Assembly (NCBI GenBank): GCA_026122225.1
Contig: JANEZZ010003055.1
Span: 186,001 to 250,000 of the forward strand
DNA: 64,000 nt
From: Heloderma charlesbogerti
Lineage: Eukaryota; Chordata; Lepidosauria; Squamata; Helodermatidae
Direction: 5' to 3'
This document shows, in pieces, positions 43,412-55,149 of this stretch. Both the position numbers and the translations under genes were made by a program. Below the pieces are notes generated by a model that saw only the letters and a program-made list of their open reading frames with translations, was not told the DNA's origin and ran no database searches. Every line of letters starts with the position of its first letter. Position 1 is the first letter of the stretch.

Positions 43412-45004
43412 TCAGTCGTTCAGTCGTGTCCGACTCTTCGTGACCCCATGGACCATAGCACGCCAGGCCTTCCTGTCCTGCGCTCTCTCCCGGAGTGTGC
43501 TCAAGTTCATATTCATTGCATCTGTGATGCTATCTAGCCATCTCATCCTCTGCCGTCCCCTTCTCCTTTTGCCTTCAGTCTTTCCCAGCATCAGGGTCTT
43601 TTCCAGGGAGTTTTCTCTTCGCATTAGGTGGCCAAAATATTGGAGCTTCAGCTTCATTATCTGTCCTTCCAATGAGCACTCAGGGTTGATTTCCTTTAGG
43701 ATGGACTGATTTGACCTCCTTGCAGTCCAGGGGACTCGTAAGAGTCTTCTCCAGCACCACAGTTCGAAAGCATCAATTCTTCGGCGCTCAGCCTTCCTTA
43801 TAGTCCAGCTCTCACAGCCATACATTACTACTGGGAAAACCATAGCTTTGATTAGACGGACCTTTGTCGGCAAGGTGATGTCTCTGCTTCTTACTATGCT
43901 GTCTAGGTTGGCCATAGCTTTCCTCCCAAGGAGCAAGCGTCTTTTAATTTCATGGCTACAGTCACCATCTGCGGTGATCTTGGAGCCCAAGTAAGTAAAA
44001 TCTGTCACTGCTTCCATTTCTTCCCCTTCTATATGCCAGGAAGTGATGGGGCCAGATGCCATGATCTTCGTTTTTTTAATGTTGAGTTTCAAACCAGCTT
44101 TTGCACTCTCCTCTTTCACCCTCAACAAGAGGCTCTTGAGATCCTCTTCGCTTTCTGCCATTAGGGTGGTATCGTCTGCATATCGGAGGTTGTTGATAAT
44201 TCTCCCGGCAATCTTAATTCCGACCTGTGATTCATCCAACCCGGCGTTTCTCATGATGTACTCTGCATATAAGTTAAATAAGCAGGGTGACAATATGCAG
44301 CCTTGTCGTACTCCTTTCCTAATTTTGAACCACTCGGTTGTTCCATGTCTGGTTCTTACTGTTGCTTCTTGACCCTCGTACAGGTTTCTCAGGGGACAGG
44401 TAAGGTGGTCTGGTACTCCCATCACTTTAAGAATTTGCCACAGTTTGTTGTGATCCACACAATCAAAGGCTTTAGCGTAGTCAATGAAGCAGAAATAGAC
44501 GTTTTTCTGGAATTCTCTTGCTTTCTCCATGATGCAGCGAATGTTGGCGATTTGATCTCTAGTTCCTCTGCCTCTTCTAAATCCAGCTTGTACTTCCGGT
44601 AGTTCTTGGTTCGCATACTGCTGAAGCCTAGCTTGTAGGATTTTGAGCATCACCTTGCTGGCATGTGAAATGAGCGCAATGGTGCAGTAGTTTGAACACT
44701 CTTTGGCATTGCCCTTCTTTGGAATTGGAATGTAAACTGACCTTTTCCAGTCTTGTGGCCACTGTTGAGTGTTCCAGATTTGTTGGCATATTGAATGCAG
44801 CACTTTAACAGCATCAACTTTTAGGATTTTAAATAGCTCAGCTGGAATACTGTCATCTCCGCTAGCTTTGTTGTTACTAATGCTTCCTAAGGCCCACTTG
44901 ACTTCACTCTCTAGGATGTCCGGTTCAAGTTCAGTGACCGCACTATCATGGCTATCAGGGACATTCAGATCTTTCCTGTATAGTTCTTCTGTTATTCTTG
45001 CCAC
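43412..45004 (-). pseudogene. BovB-C reverse transcriptase part of the ORF
   Basis: The 530-residue frame carries the RT motifs (YIPIPKKGNAKECSNY, FIDYAKAFD, VRQGCILSPCLFN, RYADDTT) and the complete C-terminus ending GVTKSRTRLND, which BovB-B lacks. It is separated from the endonuclease half by a one-base deletion at about 45000 and a nonsense codon. Small changes from the other copies include NYCTIALIS (NYRTIALIS) and FKIRKGVRQ (FKIGKGVRQ). Confidence 0.92.
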
Positions 45005-45015
45005 CTCTTCTTAAT

Positions 45016-46554
45016 CTAATCTGCTTCTGTTAGGTCCCTGCCTTCTTTGTCCTTTATCATGCCCATCTTTGCACTAAACGTTCCCTTGAGATCTCCAATT
45101 TTCTTGAAGAGATCTCTAGTCTTTCCCATTCTGTTGTTTTCCTCGATTTCTTTGCATTGTTCATTTAAGAAGGCCTTCTTGTCTCTCCTTGCTATTCTCT
45201 GGAACTCTGCATTCAGTTGGCTATATCTTCCCCTTTCTCCCTTGCTTTTCGCTTCCCTTCTTTCGTGAGCTACTTGTAAAGCCTCATCAGACAGCCACTT
45301 TGCTTTCTTGCATTTCTTTTTCTTTGGGATGGATTTCGTTGCTGCCTCCTGAACAATGTTACGGACCTCCGTCCATAGTTCCTCAGGCACTCTGTCTATC
45401 AGGTCTAATCCCTGAAATCTATTCCTCACCTCCACTGTATATTCATCAGGGATATGATTTAGGTCATACCTGAATGGTTTAGTGGTTTTCCCGACGTTCT
45501 TCAATTTAAGCCGAAATTTTGCAAGAAGCAGCTCATGATCTGAGCCACAGTCAGCTCCAGGTCTTGTTTTTACTGACTGTATGGAGCTTCTCCATCTTTG
45601 GCTGCAAAGGACATAATCAATCTGATTTCGATATTGACCATCTGGTGATGTCCATGTGTAGAGTCGCCTCTTGTGCTGTTGGAAAAGAGTGTTTGCTATG
45701 ATCAGCATGTTCTCTTGGCAAAACTCTATTAGCTTTTGTCCTGCTTCATTTTGTACACCAAGGCCATGCCTGCCTGTTATCCCGGTGATTTCTTGACTTC
45801 CTACTTTAGCATTCCAATCCCCTATGATGAAGAGGACATCTTTTTTTGGTGTTAGTTCTAGAAGGTGTTGTAGGTCTTCATAGAACTGATCAACCTCAGC
45901 TTCTTCGGCCTCAGTGGTTGGGGCATAGACTTGAATTACTGTGATGTTGAATGGTTTGCCTTGGATTCGTACTGAGAGCATTCTATCATTTTTAAGATTG
46001 TACCCCAGTACTGCTTTTCCCACCCTTTTGTTGACTATGAGTGCTACTCCATTTCTTCTAAGGGATTCTTGCCCACAATAGTAGATATGATGGTCACCTG
46101 AATTAAATTCGCCCATGCCTGTCCATTTTAGTTCGCTGATTCCCAGGATGCCGATGTTCAATCTTGTCATCTCATGTTTGACCACCTCCAGCTTACCTTG
46201 ATTCATTGATCTGACATTCCAGGTTCCTAAACAATATTGTTCTTTACAGCATCGGATTTTCTTTTCACCACCAGACACATCCACACCTGAGTGTCCTTTC
46301 GGGTTTGGCCCAGCTGCTTCACTCTTTCTGGCGCTACGTGGAAATACCCTCTGCTCTTCCCCAGTAGCATATTGGACACCTTCTGACCTGAGGGGCTCAT
46401 CTTCCGGCATCATATCTTTTAGCCTTGTGATACGTTCCATGGGGTTTTCTTGGCAAGAATACTGGAGTGGGTTGCCATTTCCTTCTCCAGTGGACCACAT
46501 TTTGTCAGAACTCTCTGCCATGACCTGTCCGTCTTGGGTGGCTCTGCACGGCAT
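45016..46554 (-). pseudogene. BovB-C endonuclease part of the ORF
   Basis: The 512-residue frame begins MPCRATQDGQVMAESS and includes the endonuclease motifs TWNVRSM, SELKW, IGDWNAKVG, NQIDYVL and GSDHELL. It ends at DLTEAD, where BovB-B continues EIKKRWQEY; the next codon has become TAG. The reading frame is then also shifted, so the element is at least doubly broken. Confidence 0.92.
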
Positions 46555-46790
46555 AGCTTATGGCTTCACTGAGTTACGCAAGCCCCTTCGCCACAACAAG
46601 ACAGTGATCCATGAAGGGGGGAAGTTGCCTTATACTGATCTAACTGAGTACACTGACTGGTGGAGGCTCTCTAGGGTTCAGGCAGTCTTTCTCAACCCTT
46701 CATAGAGATTGTTGTAGGGATTGAACCTACCACCTTTTTGCATGCAAAACATGTGATCTACCGCCAAGCTGCAGTCCTTCCCCCAATCTG

Positions 46791-47583
46791 CCTTGTGATA
46801 TTCTTCCTTGTGCTTCCATAAGTTGCAAATGTGTTCCCGATTTTCTGCTGATGTAGGGATGTGTGGCAAAATTCTCTGTACGCGGGCAGATGGTAGGGAT
46901 GATGAGGTTGCCATGTATGCATCCCTACTCTATGGCACCAGCAGTGACTTAGAATGAGTGAATGTGTTTCTGTGAGTGCAAGTGCAAGGGGGATGCCATT
47001 GCTCAGAAGGTAACAGCTGTCTGGAACTCCTCCCCGTTGAACAACACTTGGGTGCCATTTCTCTCTTCCTTCCAACTCCAGATCAAAGCTTATGAGCTCT
47101 CAAATGCCTCTGGCTTATCCCCCAAGTCCTCATCTCTAACAAAGCCTAAGCTCTTGGAGACTCTCCCAAACATTTGTGTGGTACCATATATCTCTTGCTT
47201 CAGACTGCAGGTCAAAATGTATGACCCCTCAAAAGCCTTTGGCTTAACCCCCTAGTCCTCATTGCTGACTAAAAGCAAAGATACAGTATAATTGCACAAA
47301 CTCATCCTCTGTCAGCCTTCCCTCTCCCTACCTGCCCTCTGTTTTTACAAAGGAATCATTCTTACCCGTTATGTATCTGCAAATCTGGGGGATGTCTACC
47401 ATCGGCAGAGCACCTTACCCATGCTGGTTTATAGATGTATGCATAGATGTAGATGCGGAAGTAGATGTAGAGTTAGACTGTGAGGCAGTGGAACCAGGAC
47501 CTCACAGGAACACAGCACTGGCACATTTTTATTAGCGAGGACACTGACATGATCTCCCCGCTCCCCCTCCCCCACTGACTTCC
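46791..47583. other. Non-coding interval
   Basis: No gene is recognised. Confidence 0.5.
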
Positions 47584-47738
47584 TTGTTCCCTCTGAGCTT
47601 AGCTGCAATTCTCATAGTAGCTGGGAGGAAATGAATTTCCCCAGCAATAATGTATTGTTCCTTGGTGTAATGCCAAGTATTTTGTGGTAGCTTGGTCTCA
47701 AATGGGCAATTCAGACCCATTTGCTTTACAAAGGCCTG
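47584..47738 (+). repeat. Unclassified dispersed repeat, copy 1
   Basis: TTGTTCCCTCTGAGCTTAGC, then TGGGAGGAAATGAATTTCC and GTCTCAAATGGGCAATTCAG align in order with 57629-57788. The family is unknown to me. Confidence 0.65.
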
Positions 47739-47834
47739 TTCCTGGTGGTGATAAAGCTACTAGGGCTGGTTTGTTGATATGGATCAACACAGCTGCCAGG
47801 ATGTTTGGAGGCTCCTTAGGATGAGGGCCTGCAC

Positions 47835-48262
47835 TAGGGATGCTGGGGAAATCCGAGAAAGACTAAAATGAGTTCAGATTTCTAAGAATCCGAGCTGTGG
47901 AATCCGCTGTGGACCAGCCTCTTCAGGCCACACGGAGTCCATGGACCTGTGTGTGTGTGTGTGTGTATAAACTTTCCTGAAATTTACACCAATTCATTTG
48001 TAGGAAAACACGCAAGTTTCTGCTGAGACATATGCCACTCTGCAAAATATACAGGGGGGAAAGTTGAATGGAACAGGGGACAATACACTTAATGTTATGT
48101 ACTAACATACATTATGTCAATTCTTGTGAACCCTTTTATGGAATTAATTGCATATTTTTCCACATACCAGGAAAAAAAATCTAATCTGTCTGTGAACGCA
48201 GGCCAAAACTAATGACACCACAAAATCCACAAAATGGATTTCACAAAATCCAGACATCCCTA
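47835..48262. mobile_element. Y2: hAT-like MITE, complete
   Basis: The 428-bp element starts TAGGGATGCTGGGGAAATCC and ends AAAATCCAGACATCCCTA. The duplication GCCTGCAC is exact (47827-47834 and 48263-48270). It is the clearest Y-type copy. It contains a short GT run near 47950 and no coding sequence. Confidence 0.85.
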
Positions 48263-48439
48263 GCCTGCACTTCAAAAATTACCACTACACTACTGGATAT
48301 AGATCACGAAGCTACAGATGACAGGCCACTGCTGTTGCTGTAACTTTCTGTGGAGGGTATATCACTTTGGAAATGGTTATTTGTATTCATGCAAAGACAG
48401 CTTAAGGCAGGGATTGGCAGATGTTAGATTGGGATCTAG

Positions 48440-49015
48440 TGGTAGATCTCTGGGAGATTCCCCGATGATCAGCAAGTACTGAAGAAGATCTGGAGTACTG
48501 TGTCCAGTTCTGGGCACTGCACTTTAAGAAGGATGCATTGCAGACAAACTGGAGAGGGTTCAGAGGAGGGCAACAAAGATGATCAGGGCACTGGAAACAA
48601 AGCCCTATGAGGAGAGACTAAAAGAACTGGGCACGTTTAGCCTTGAGAAGAGAAGACTGAGGGGAGATATGATAGTGCTCTTCAAGTACTTGAAAGGTTG
48701 TCACAGAGAGGAAGGCCAGGATCTCTTCTCCCTCATCCCAGAATGCAGGACACGGAATAATGGGCTCAAGTTACAGGAAGCCAGATTCCGGCTGAACATC
48801 AGGAGAAACTTCCTGACTGTTAGAGCAATATGACAATGGAACCAATGACCAAGGGAGGTGGTGGGCTCTCCCACACTGGAGGCGTTCAAGATGAGGCTGG
48901 ACAGCCATCTGTCAGGGATGCTCTGACTTGGATTCCTGCATTGAGCAGGGGGTTGGACTTGATGGTCTTGTAGGCCCCTTCCAACCCCACTATTATATGA
49001 TTCTATGATTCTAAG
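48440..49015 (+). mobile_element. CR1 LINE 3' end, sense
   Basis: This is the last part of ORF2 and the 3' UTR. GTACTGTGTCCAGTTCTGGG opens it. GGGGGTTGGACTTGATGGTC and AACCCCACTATTATATGATT close it, with the ATGATTCTATGATTCT tail repeat typical of CR1. It is 5'-truncated. Confidence 0.92.
48579..48833 (+). pseudogene. CR1 ORF2 C-terminal fragment
   Basis: About 84 residues with [30 protein letters not shown] and [13 protein letters not shown] are the C-terminal region of CR1 reverse-transcriptase proteins. The catalytic domains lie upstream and are absent. Confidence 0.9.
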
Positions 49016-50259
49016 TTTCCAGTTCCCGCCTGTTTACTCTAGCTGTTCCATAAGCATATCCGCCATAGACTATAATTGGTGAGTGTCTTTGTTTTTTTTA
49101 GTGGTCATGTTATATTTTTATGCATGTTCTTCTTTGTCTTGCCTTTTTAACTTAGTCCAACATAAAATAAAGTTACATGTTTGTTTTTTAAAGCAACAAC
49201 AAAATGACTTCCCCCGTTCTGAATCAGGCTGCTGAAAAGAAAGCTTTGGATAACCAGGAGTGGACTTTTTGTGAAAGGAGATTGAAGGGATTGCAGTGTG
49301 CTCAGCTCTGGAACTGAAAACAAGTTCCTTCACTCAGAATGTTTTGAGGGGCAACCTGCTCTTTAATTTTAACACAGGGCTGGCCCTACTATTAGGCAGA
49401 GTGAGGCAGTTGCTTCAGGCAGCAGATGCTAAGATGCAGCAGGAAAGTATTCGAGGAGAGAGCTGTGGGCCATGTGGCTTGCCTTGTGCCTCCTAAATTG
49501 GTCTAGTGCCTTCAGTGGAGGAAGCTGTCCCATTCCCAGTATTGAAGTAAGATTAATTTTCTAGTCCAGTTGGCTTCTGTCCATGGAATAGGAGGGGGTG
49601 CCGTCTTGTTTTTCACTTAAGGCAGCAAAATATCATGGACCGGGCCTGTTCTAAGTGTATGTCTTGCACCTGGCTCTATTTTAATTCTAGTAAAATTATT
49701 ATTGTTATTATTATTATTATTAATACCACCACCACCACCACAAAGGCCATCTATCAAGCCTAAAGTCTGCTCAGCTCTGCCTTAAAGTGTTGTGATGAGA
49801 GTTTCTTTAAAAAGGCTTGGGCAAGCAAAACAGCCCAAGAGTGTAAAGTGAACTAAGCCATCTTAAGAAATGCAATTGCTCTGTGTTTGTGGGTGGAACT
49901 GGCAGGCAATTGAAATCTTTAAATATATTTACTCTGGAGTAGTGCCTTTTGAAGTCAATGCGATTACTCCTGATGAGATAATTTGCATCTTGTAGCCTGC
50001 GGAACATCCTTGAAGCCATAGGCAAGTGCATCATAAATCCCATTGAAGCAAATGCAGTTTATGAGCCTGAGAGGAGCTTGAGAATACCTGCTTTGCTTTC
50101 CTCCAATCAATCAAATCACTCCTTGCTTCCTTCCACGTTCCCGCTACCACCTTGGAACACTAGAACCCAATCAGTGAGTACTATTATTCTCAAGCATCTA
50201 CTTATTAACTCAGAAACTGTCTGGGAATGAATTATTTTATTCTATCCAATGGATAAGGC
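49016..50259. other. Non-coding interval
   Basis: No gene is seen. (ATT)n and CCA repeats lie at 49697-49741. Confidence 0.5.
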
Positions 50260-50527
50260 TCTTCGCTGTGACTTATTACATTTATACCTGCAGTAATATT
50301 TATATTTATATCCTGCTCTTTCTCCAAGAAGCTCAATTCGGCAGCTTTTCATGCTACCCCATTGTATCCACCCAAAACCCCTGTGAGGTGGGTTAGGCAG
50401 AGAGACTGTGATTGGTCCAAGAAGCTTCAGAAAGCTGAGTGGGGATTCAAACCCAGGACTCATGGTCTATGTCTAACACTCTTAACACTATACCAACCCT
50501 ATGCCACCAGTTGGCCCATTGCTTGCT
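50260..50527 (-). mobile_element. tRNA-derived SINE (MIR-like body), antisense
   Basis: TATTTATATTTATATCCTGC is the inverted tail. CCCCTGTGAGGTGGGTTAGG, GGGGATTCAAACCCAGGACT (inverted box B) and TAACACTCTTAACACTATAC follow. Confidence 0.75.
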
Positions 50528-50668
50528 TACCTTCAGGCTATGCCCCTTCGAAATCCCTAGAGGAATGGGAAAATGCACAGTACTTGCCAACATCATCTTT
50601 TGTATGCAAGTGTTAAGAATATTAGAGCCCTTTGGTCCTTTTCATATGGTTACTCTAACATAGCTTTT

Positions 50669-51262
50669 CCCAGCCTGGTGCCCTCCAGATGTGTTGGACT
50701 TAGAGATGTATGATAAATTCGTTTCAGTTCATTTTTAATCAGTATTTACCCAAGTTGCAGCTTTCAGACCGAACATGGACATGGACTTGGACGCAGTCTG
50801 TGGTCAAAATCTGTGCATTTCCAAGCTTACAATGTGATTCACGGATCAAAAAAACAGAAACCACCCCACACGTGTTTGACAGCATGGGTACATTTGAAAA
50901 ATATGGATGAAAAAATGCATACTTTCAAAAGACGTGCACAAATAAACTTCAATTAACCTGAGAAGAATGTGTACCTTTCAAAGATGCACACACAATTGAT
51001 GCTTACGTTTGTGAAAATATGCACAAAAATATGCATGGATTTTCATGCAAAAGGGGGAGAAAAAAACAAAGCTCACAATCTGATGCGGACTTGAATCAGA
51101 ACCTGTTTTGAGAAGGAATTTGGATAACTTTGTTTGGAGAGCTCGAGTTTTGCTGATTGGCACATCCCTAGTTGAACTGCAGCTACTACACCATTCCCAC
51201 TTTCCCAGTCAGGATGAGAGGTGTAGTCAAACCCATCTGGAGGGCACCAAGTTAGGGAACAC
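50669..51262. mobile_element. Fold-back MITE copy F4, split by X1
   Basis: The left arm CCCAGCCTGGTGCCCTCCAG ends at 50700. The right arm resumes at 51171 and ends CATCTGGAGGGCACCAAGTT. The break coincides with the X1 insertion. Confidence 0.8.
50701..51170. mobile_element. X1: hAT-like MITE inserted in F4
   Basis: The 470-bp element starts TAGAGATGTATGATAAATTC and ends GCTGATTGGCACATCCCTA. The flanking octamers GTTGGACT (50693-50700) and GTTGAACT (51171-51178) differ at one base. The host is F4, so the empty site can be reconstructed by comparison. Confidence 0.8.
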
Positions 51263-52409
51263 TGTTCTATCAGTGCTAATGGTGCCACTGATCAAACTTG
51301 CTGTGCAACAGTCCCTGAAAATAGAGTGGGGAGGCAGTCTTTATCTGCATCCCTTAATTTCTATTTGCTCTGAATCAACTGAAGCCAGATTCAGGGGTTT
51401 CAGAATGGCTGCAGCACTGGACGCACAAAGTTTTAGGAACTCTACAAAGTTCCCATACCTGAAGTCCCCATCTTGTATTTTTAAGTCAATTCTGGAAGTG
51501 AGAAGTTACACTTTGCCTACCTTCTGTCACCCCCTTCAACCTTCTTCTTCTTTTATTTATTTTGCTGGACATCTCTTTTTTTATTTCTTATAAACTATGC
51601 TGGGTGTTAAAGGGCCTTTTTTTGCCCCTTATTTGTTATTTGATTTGGCCTGCAGAGCACACCAAAGAATATCAAAGATTGTTTTATTTCTAGCCTCTAG
51701 GAAAAAGAAAGAAAGAAGATTAATAGATTTGTGCCACCACTGAGTTTGTATGTGTATCTATCTGTGTGAGAGTATGTCTGACAACACCTTTCCCCATTAG
51801 GAATCAAATCAGGAAGTGCTTTTCGATGTTTTCTAATGTTGCAAAGAAAGTTCCCTATGGCCTGTGAAAAATATCGGTCAGAAATATTAATCTTCTCCCT
51901 AGCAATCCCTTGAAGCCCCCTCCCTTGAAGCCCCCTGCTGGGGGCTTCAAGATCTTTCATCACTTCCTCGCCCCTCCCAACCCTATTTACTTTCTGTTGT
52001 TAAATGGTTTCCTTTTGATCTCCAAATTAATTTCTCGATGGAAAAGAAATACATGTGTGTGAGGAGCTCAACTGGTGTTGTCTTCCAGCTAAGTTTTAAT
52101 TATCGTCTATTTGAACTAACTCCTCACCCTACTGCACTTGAACTCAACTCTGCCATGTGTGCGTGCCCACCCTGCAACCTGCATGGCCCTGAAATGCGGT
52201 GAGAAACAGAAGTATGCTGACCCCAAAGTGATGCCATGGGGGGGGGGTGTTCATTTAGAATCATGACACATTGTATTTCGGCAGCAATCCTGCTCCTCTA
52301 ACATCAGTGGGAGTTTTACTATTGGCTTCAGTAGAAGCTAGATTACACTGTTTGTGATACACTGCTGTATGCTTGGTTATTGGACTGGTCTGCTCTTACA
52401 GCTACACAC

Positions 52410-52458
<49 letters not shown>

Positions 52459-52599
52459 CAGAAAACAAGGGCTGCTTCACATATGCATGACTGAGGCATC
52501 AAGCAGTGATGAACAATCACAGCAAAGCTAGCACCACAGATGCAAGAACCGTAGAAAACAGGCACAACTATTCAGGCATTTGAGAGAATGCATGAGGAC
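51263..52599. other. Non-coding interval with a long GT repeat
   Basis: No gene is seen. (GT)n occupies 52411-52457. A 19-bp direct duplication (CCCTTGAAGCCCCCT...) lies near 51907-51940. Confidence 0.5.
52411..52457. repeat. (GT)n microsatellite
   Basis: About 23 GT units are seen. Confidence 0.95.
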
Positions 52600-53065
52600 T
52601 CAGAGTGGGTGCTGGGATGGGTCTGTACACACTGACCCTGTCCCCTACATCTCCACAGGGCTGGCCCTTCCATAAAGCAGGAGAGGTGGTGGGCAAGTCC
52701 AATGCCTGTTGCTGTACGCAAGTCTCCCTTCTTTCTTGCTGGGGCCCCAGCCGGGAGAAGGGAGACTTGGTTGGTCACAAGGATAGTAGGTGGGCAAGGC
52801 CAGCACCTGTTGTTGCATACAAGTCTCCCTTGGCACCCTAGGAAGAAGAAGGGGATGTGCACAATGACAGGTGCTGGAATTGCCCCGCTACCTATCATTG
52901 GCATTGCAGCCCCTGTTGGTGGCTCACTAAGGGGCGGGCGGCCCTGCGGTGCTCGTTGGCCAGTCCAGTTGGTCAGCTGGCATGGTGGGCTTGCAGAGGT
53001 GGGCAGCGGCAGCAGCTCTGCAAGTGCTTGGCAAGCACAGATGGGAGTAGGTCCATCCATCCCTA
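52600..53065. mobile_element. Z-type GC-rich element, candidate
   Basis: It ends GGTCCATCCATCCCTA, the inverted TAGGGATGGATG start seen at 32091. It contains a hairpin around 52725-52770 (AAGTCTCCC...GGGAGACTT) and two copies of a ~42-bp phrase beginning GTGGGCAAG (52690-52731 and 52789-52830). The left boundary is uncertain and no target duplication was found. Confidence 0.4.
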
Positions 53066-53673
53066 GTCCTATGGTTTTGTATGTGGGCTGCATGAGTATA
53101 CCTATTCACACATTACAAAAAATAAATCCTATGAATATTTTTTTTTTCCCCAGTAAACATTTAAACTTTGATTGAAATGTTGTGGTCTCTTTTCTTGTCT
53201 GGCTACCAACAAGCTCCACACTACCTACAAGTGATAATTTGAGGCCCAGGGAGTTTTAAGCCTAGTTTGGTGGAGGCACCCAAAGGGAAACATCATGGTG
53301 GTAAAGGCCAAAGCAAGGGAAGAGCAAAAAAGAAATGGGGCACTATAGAATGCTAAGTATCATGCCCAGAAGACTTGTCACTTTAAAGACCCAGCTGGCA
53401 GCTATGTCTTTTTATTATTATTCTAGTGTAACCAGTTGGTTACCCATGAACACAGTTTGCAGAAAAAAATCAAACCTAACCAGAGGTTTTGCTTAACTAA
53501 CTGTGTTTATTAAAACATTGAAAGTGTTACATCTTTTATCTTTATAAAACTTCCTTAAATACAGCGTTCTTGGGGTAAACACCCTGGGCAGCCATTATAA
53601 CGTCGTTGTTGTGGGCCTTCGACAACTTGAATCTTGAGGTTTGTCAATCAGCGCACATGATTCATGGCAACGG
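53066..53673. other. Non-coding interval
   Basis: No gene is seen. Confidence 0.5.
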
Positions 53674-53765
53674 AGATCCCTTCATGATTTGTTTACAGGC
53701 TGTATGTTACTGGCATATCTTTATACTTTGGCCTGCACCTGTGTTTATAAAGGTGTGCAGACACT
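53674..53765 (+). repeat. Duplicated segment, copy 1
   Basis: GATCCCTTCATGATTTGTTT, TGTTACTGGCATATCTTTAT, then ACTTTGGCCTGCACCTGTGT and TTATAAAGGTGTGCAGA recur at 55150-55237 with few changes. The origin is unknown. Confidence 0.8.
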
Positions 53766-54177
53766 TTTAGGGCACAATTCTATGGCCGCTAGGCAGTGTC
53801 TAGATGGCCATAGGATTTTTTGTTTTCTGGGAACTGAACTTGGAGCCAGGACTCTGAGCTTGGTTCCCAGAAACCTCACTCCCCACTCCCACTGCCTCAT
53901 AGGAGGTATGGGTCATCTCTGGCTCCACACTCGGAAGCGCAGCACAGAACGGCCAGAAAGGGTACATTCCTGGGGGTGGGGGGGAGGAGTCCATGGAAGC
54001 ATCATTACAATGCTTGCTATGCACCATCCAGCCACCCCCCTACTCCAGCGCACCACAGCTAGATAGACAAAATCGGCTGTCTAGCAACAAATGCAGGGCA
54101 GCTGGAGCATGGAGGAGAGGACCCCTCTGTGCTCCGCTTACCCTACATTGGATAGTCGGCCTCCTCTGAATTCAGAG

Positions 54178-55015
54178 TAGGGATGGCAGAGAATTCCGCC
54201 ATGGATTCCAGTGAGGGCGGATTGTTTAGAATCCGGCCCCCTGGAATCCGTGGCGGAACAGCTTCCTGCCCCCCCCCCTGTAGAATCCCCCGGGACAGAA
54301 CTTACCTGGGGCAGATGCGGTGGATGTGGCAGCGGCGGTTCCAGCGGTGGCTCCGGCAGTGGTCTCCTGGCTGCCCGCAGCCGGGCTGCTGCGGCCACCA
54401 TTTGCGTCCTTGCAGCTGTGATAGGCTACGTAAATATTTACGTAGCCTATCATGGCTAACCCAAAAAACACACACACAAAAACAGCGTACGCAAAATGGC
54501 AGTGGCTATGGTGGCCGCCATTTGTGTTCCCTATTTTTCACCGTTCTAACCTACATAAATATTTATGTAGGCTATTACGGCGAAAAAAAAGAGGAATGCA
54601 AATAGCGTAGTGGGCACCATTTGCATTCCTTTTTTCCCCGCCATTCTAGCCTACATAAATATTTACGTAAGCTATTACGGCGAAAAATAGGGAACGCAAA
54701 TGGTGGCTGCCGTAGCCGCCGCCCTTTGCGTACGCTGGTTTTGGGGTTTTTTTGGCATGCCATGATAGGCTATGTAAATACCGACGTAGCCTATCACAGC
54801 AGCCCGTCCATGGCCAGAACTCTGGCTGCGGACGGCCCTGGCCAGCTGCTCCGTGGAGCTGCTGTGGAGTGGAGCTGGCCGGGCAGGATTCCAGAGGGGG
54901 GGGATGACCGGATTGCATCCCCCCCATCGAGGATTCCAGGGGGAGGGATGGAGTGCCTCCCCCCCCCACCATGAATCACATCTGCGAACAGGTAAGTTAC
55001 TTTCGTACATCCCTA
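54178..55015 (+). mobile_element. H5: hAT-like palindromic transposon, complete
   Basis: The 838-bp element runs from TAGGGATGGCAGAGAATTCC to TTTCGTACATCCCTA, with an exact 8-bp duplication ATTCAGAG (54170-54177 and 55016-55023). The subterminal hairpin 54194-54211/54241-54258 pairs over 18 bp with one G-T wobble. Hairpins lie at 54418-54453, 54541-54580, 54641-54680 and 54762-54797. Outward donor-like motifs are ACTTACCT at 54302-54309 and AGGTAAGT near 54990. It is non-coding. Confidence 0.88.
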
Positions 55016-55149
55016 ATTCAGAGGCGGCCAACTATCCCCATAGGATTGCACCCTCCAATGTTATTTTGTCAAATCTAACAGCTAGAGACTTCCTTTCTAA
55101 GCAATAACTAAACTTTGACTGGGTTACATTTAACTGCAGGTGTCTCTGA

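Larger units (their letters stand above)
43400..46619 (-). mobile_element. BovB-C, full length, in a SINE
   Basis: The element is 3220 bp, the same length as BovB-B. It has an exact 12-bp target duplication GGAAGTTGCCTT (43388-43399 and 46620-46631). The minus-strand 3' tail is ACTGAACAACAACAAC-like and the 5' end is CCCCTTCATGGATCACTGTC. Confidence 0.95.
43380..46790 (-). mobile_element. tRNA-derived SINE split by BovB-C
   Basis: The inverted SINE tail AGGACATAGGAAGTTGCCTT ends at 43399. The SINE resumes at 46620 with GGAAGTTGCCTTATACTGAT and continues through TGACTGGTGGAGGCTCTC and the inverted box B GGGATTGAACCTACC to about 46790. It lies in tandem with the copy at 43250-43375. Confidence 0.85.
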
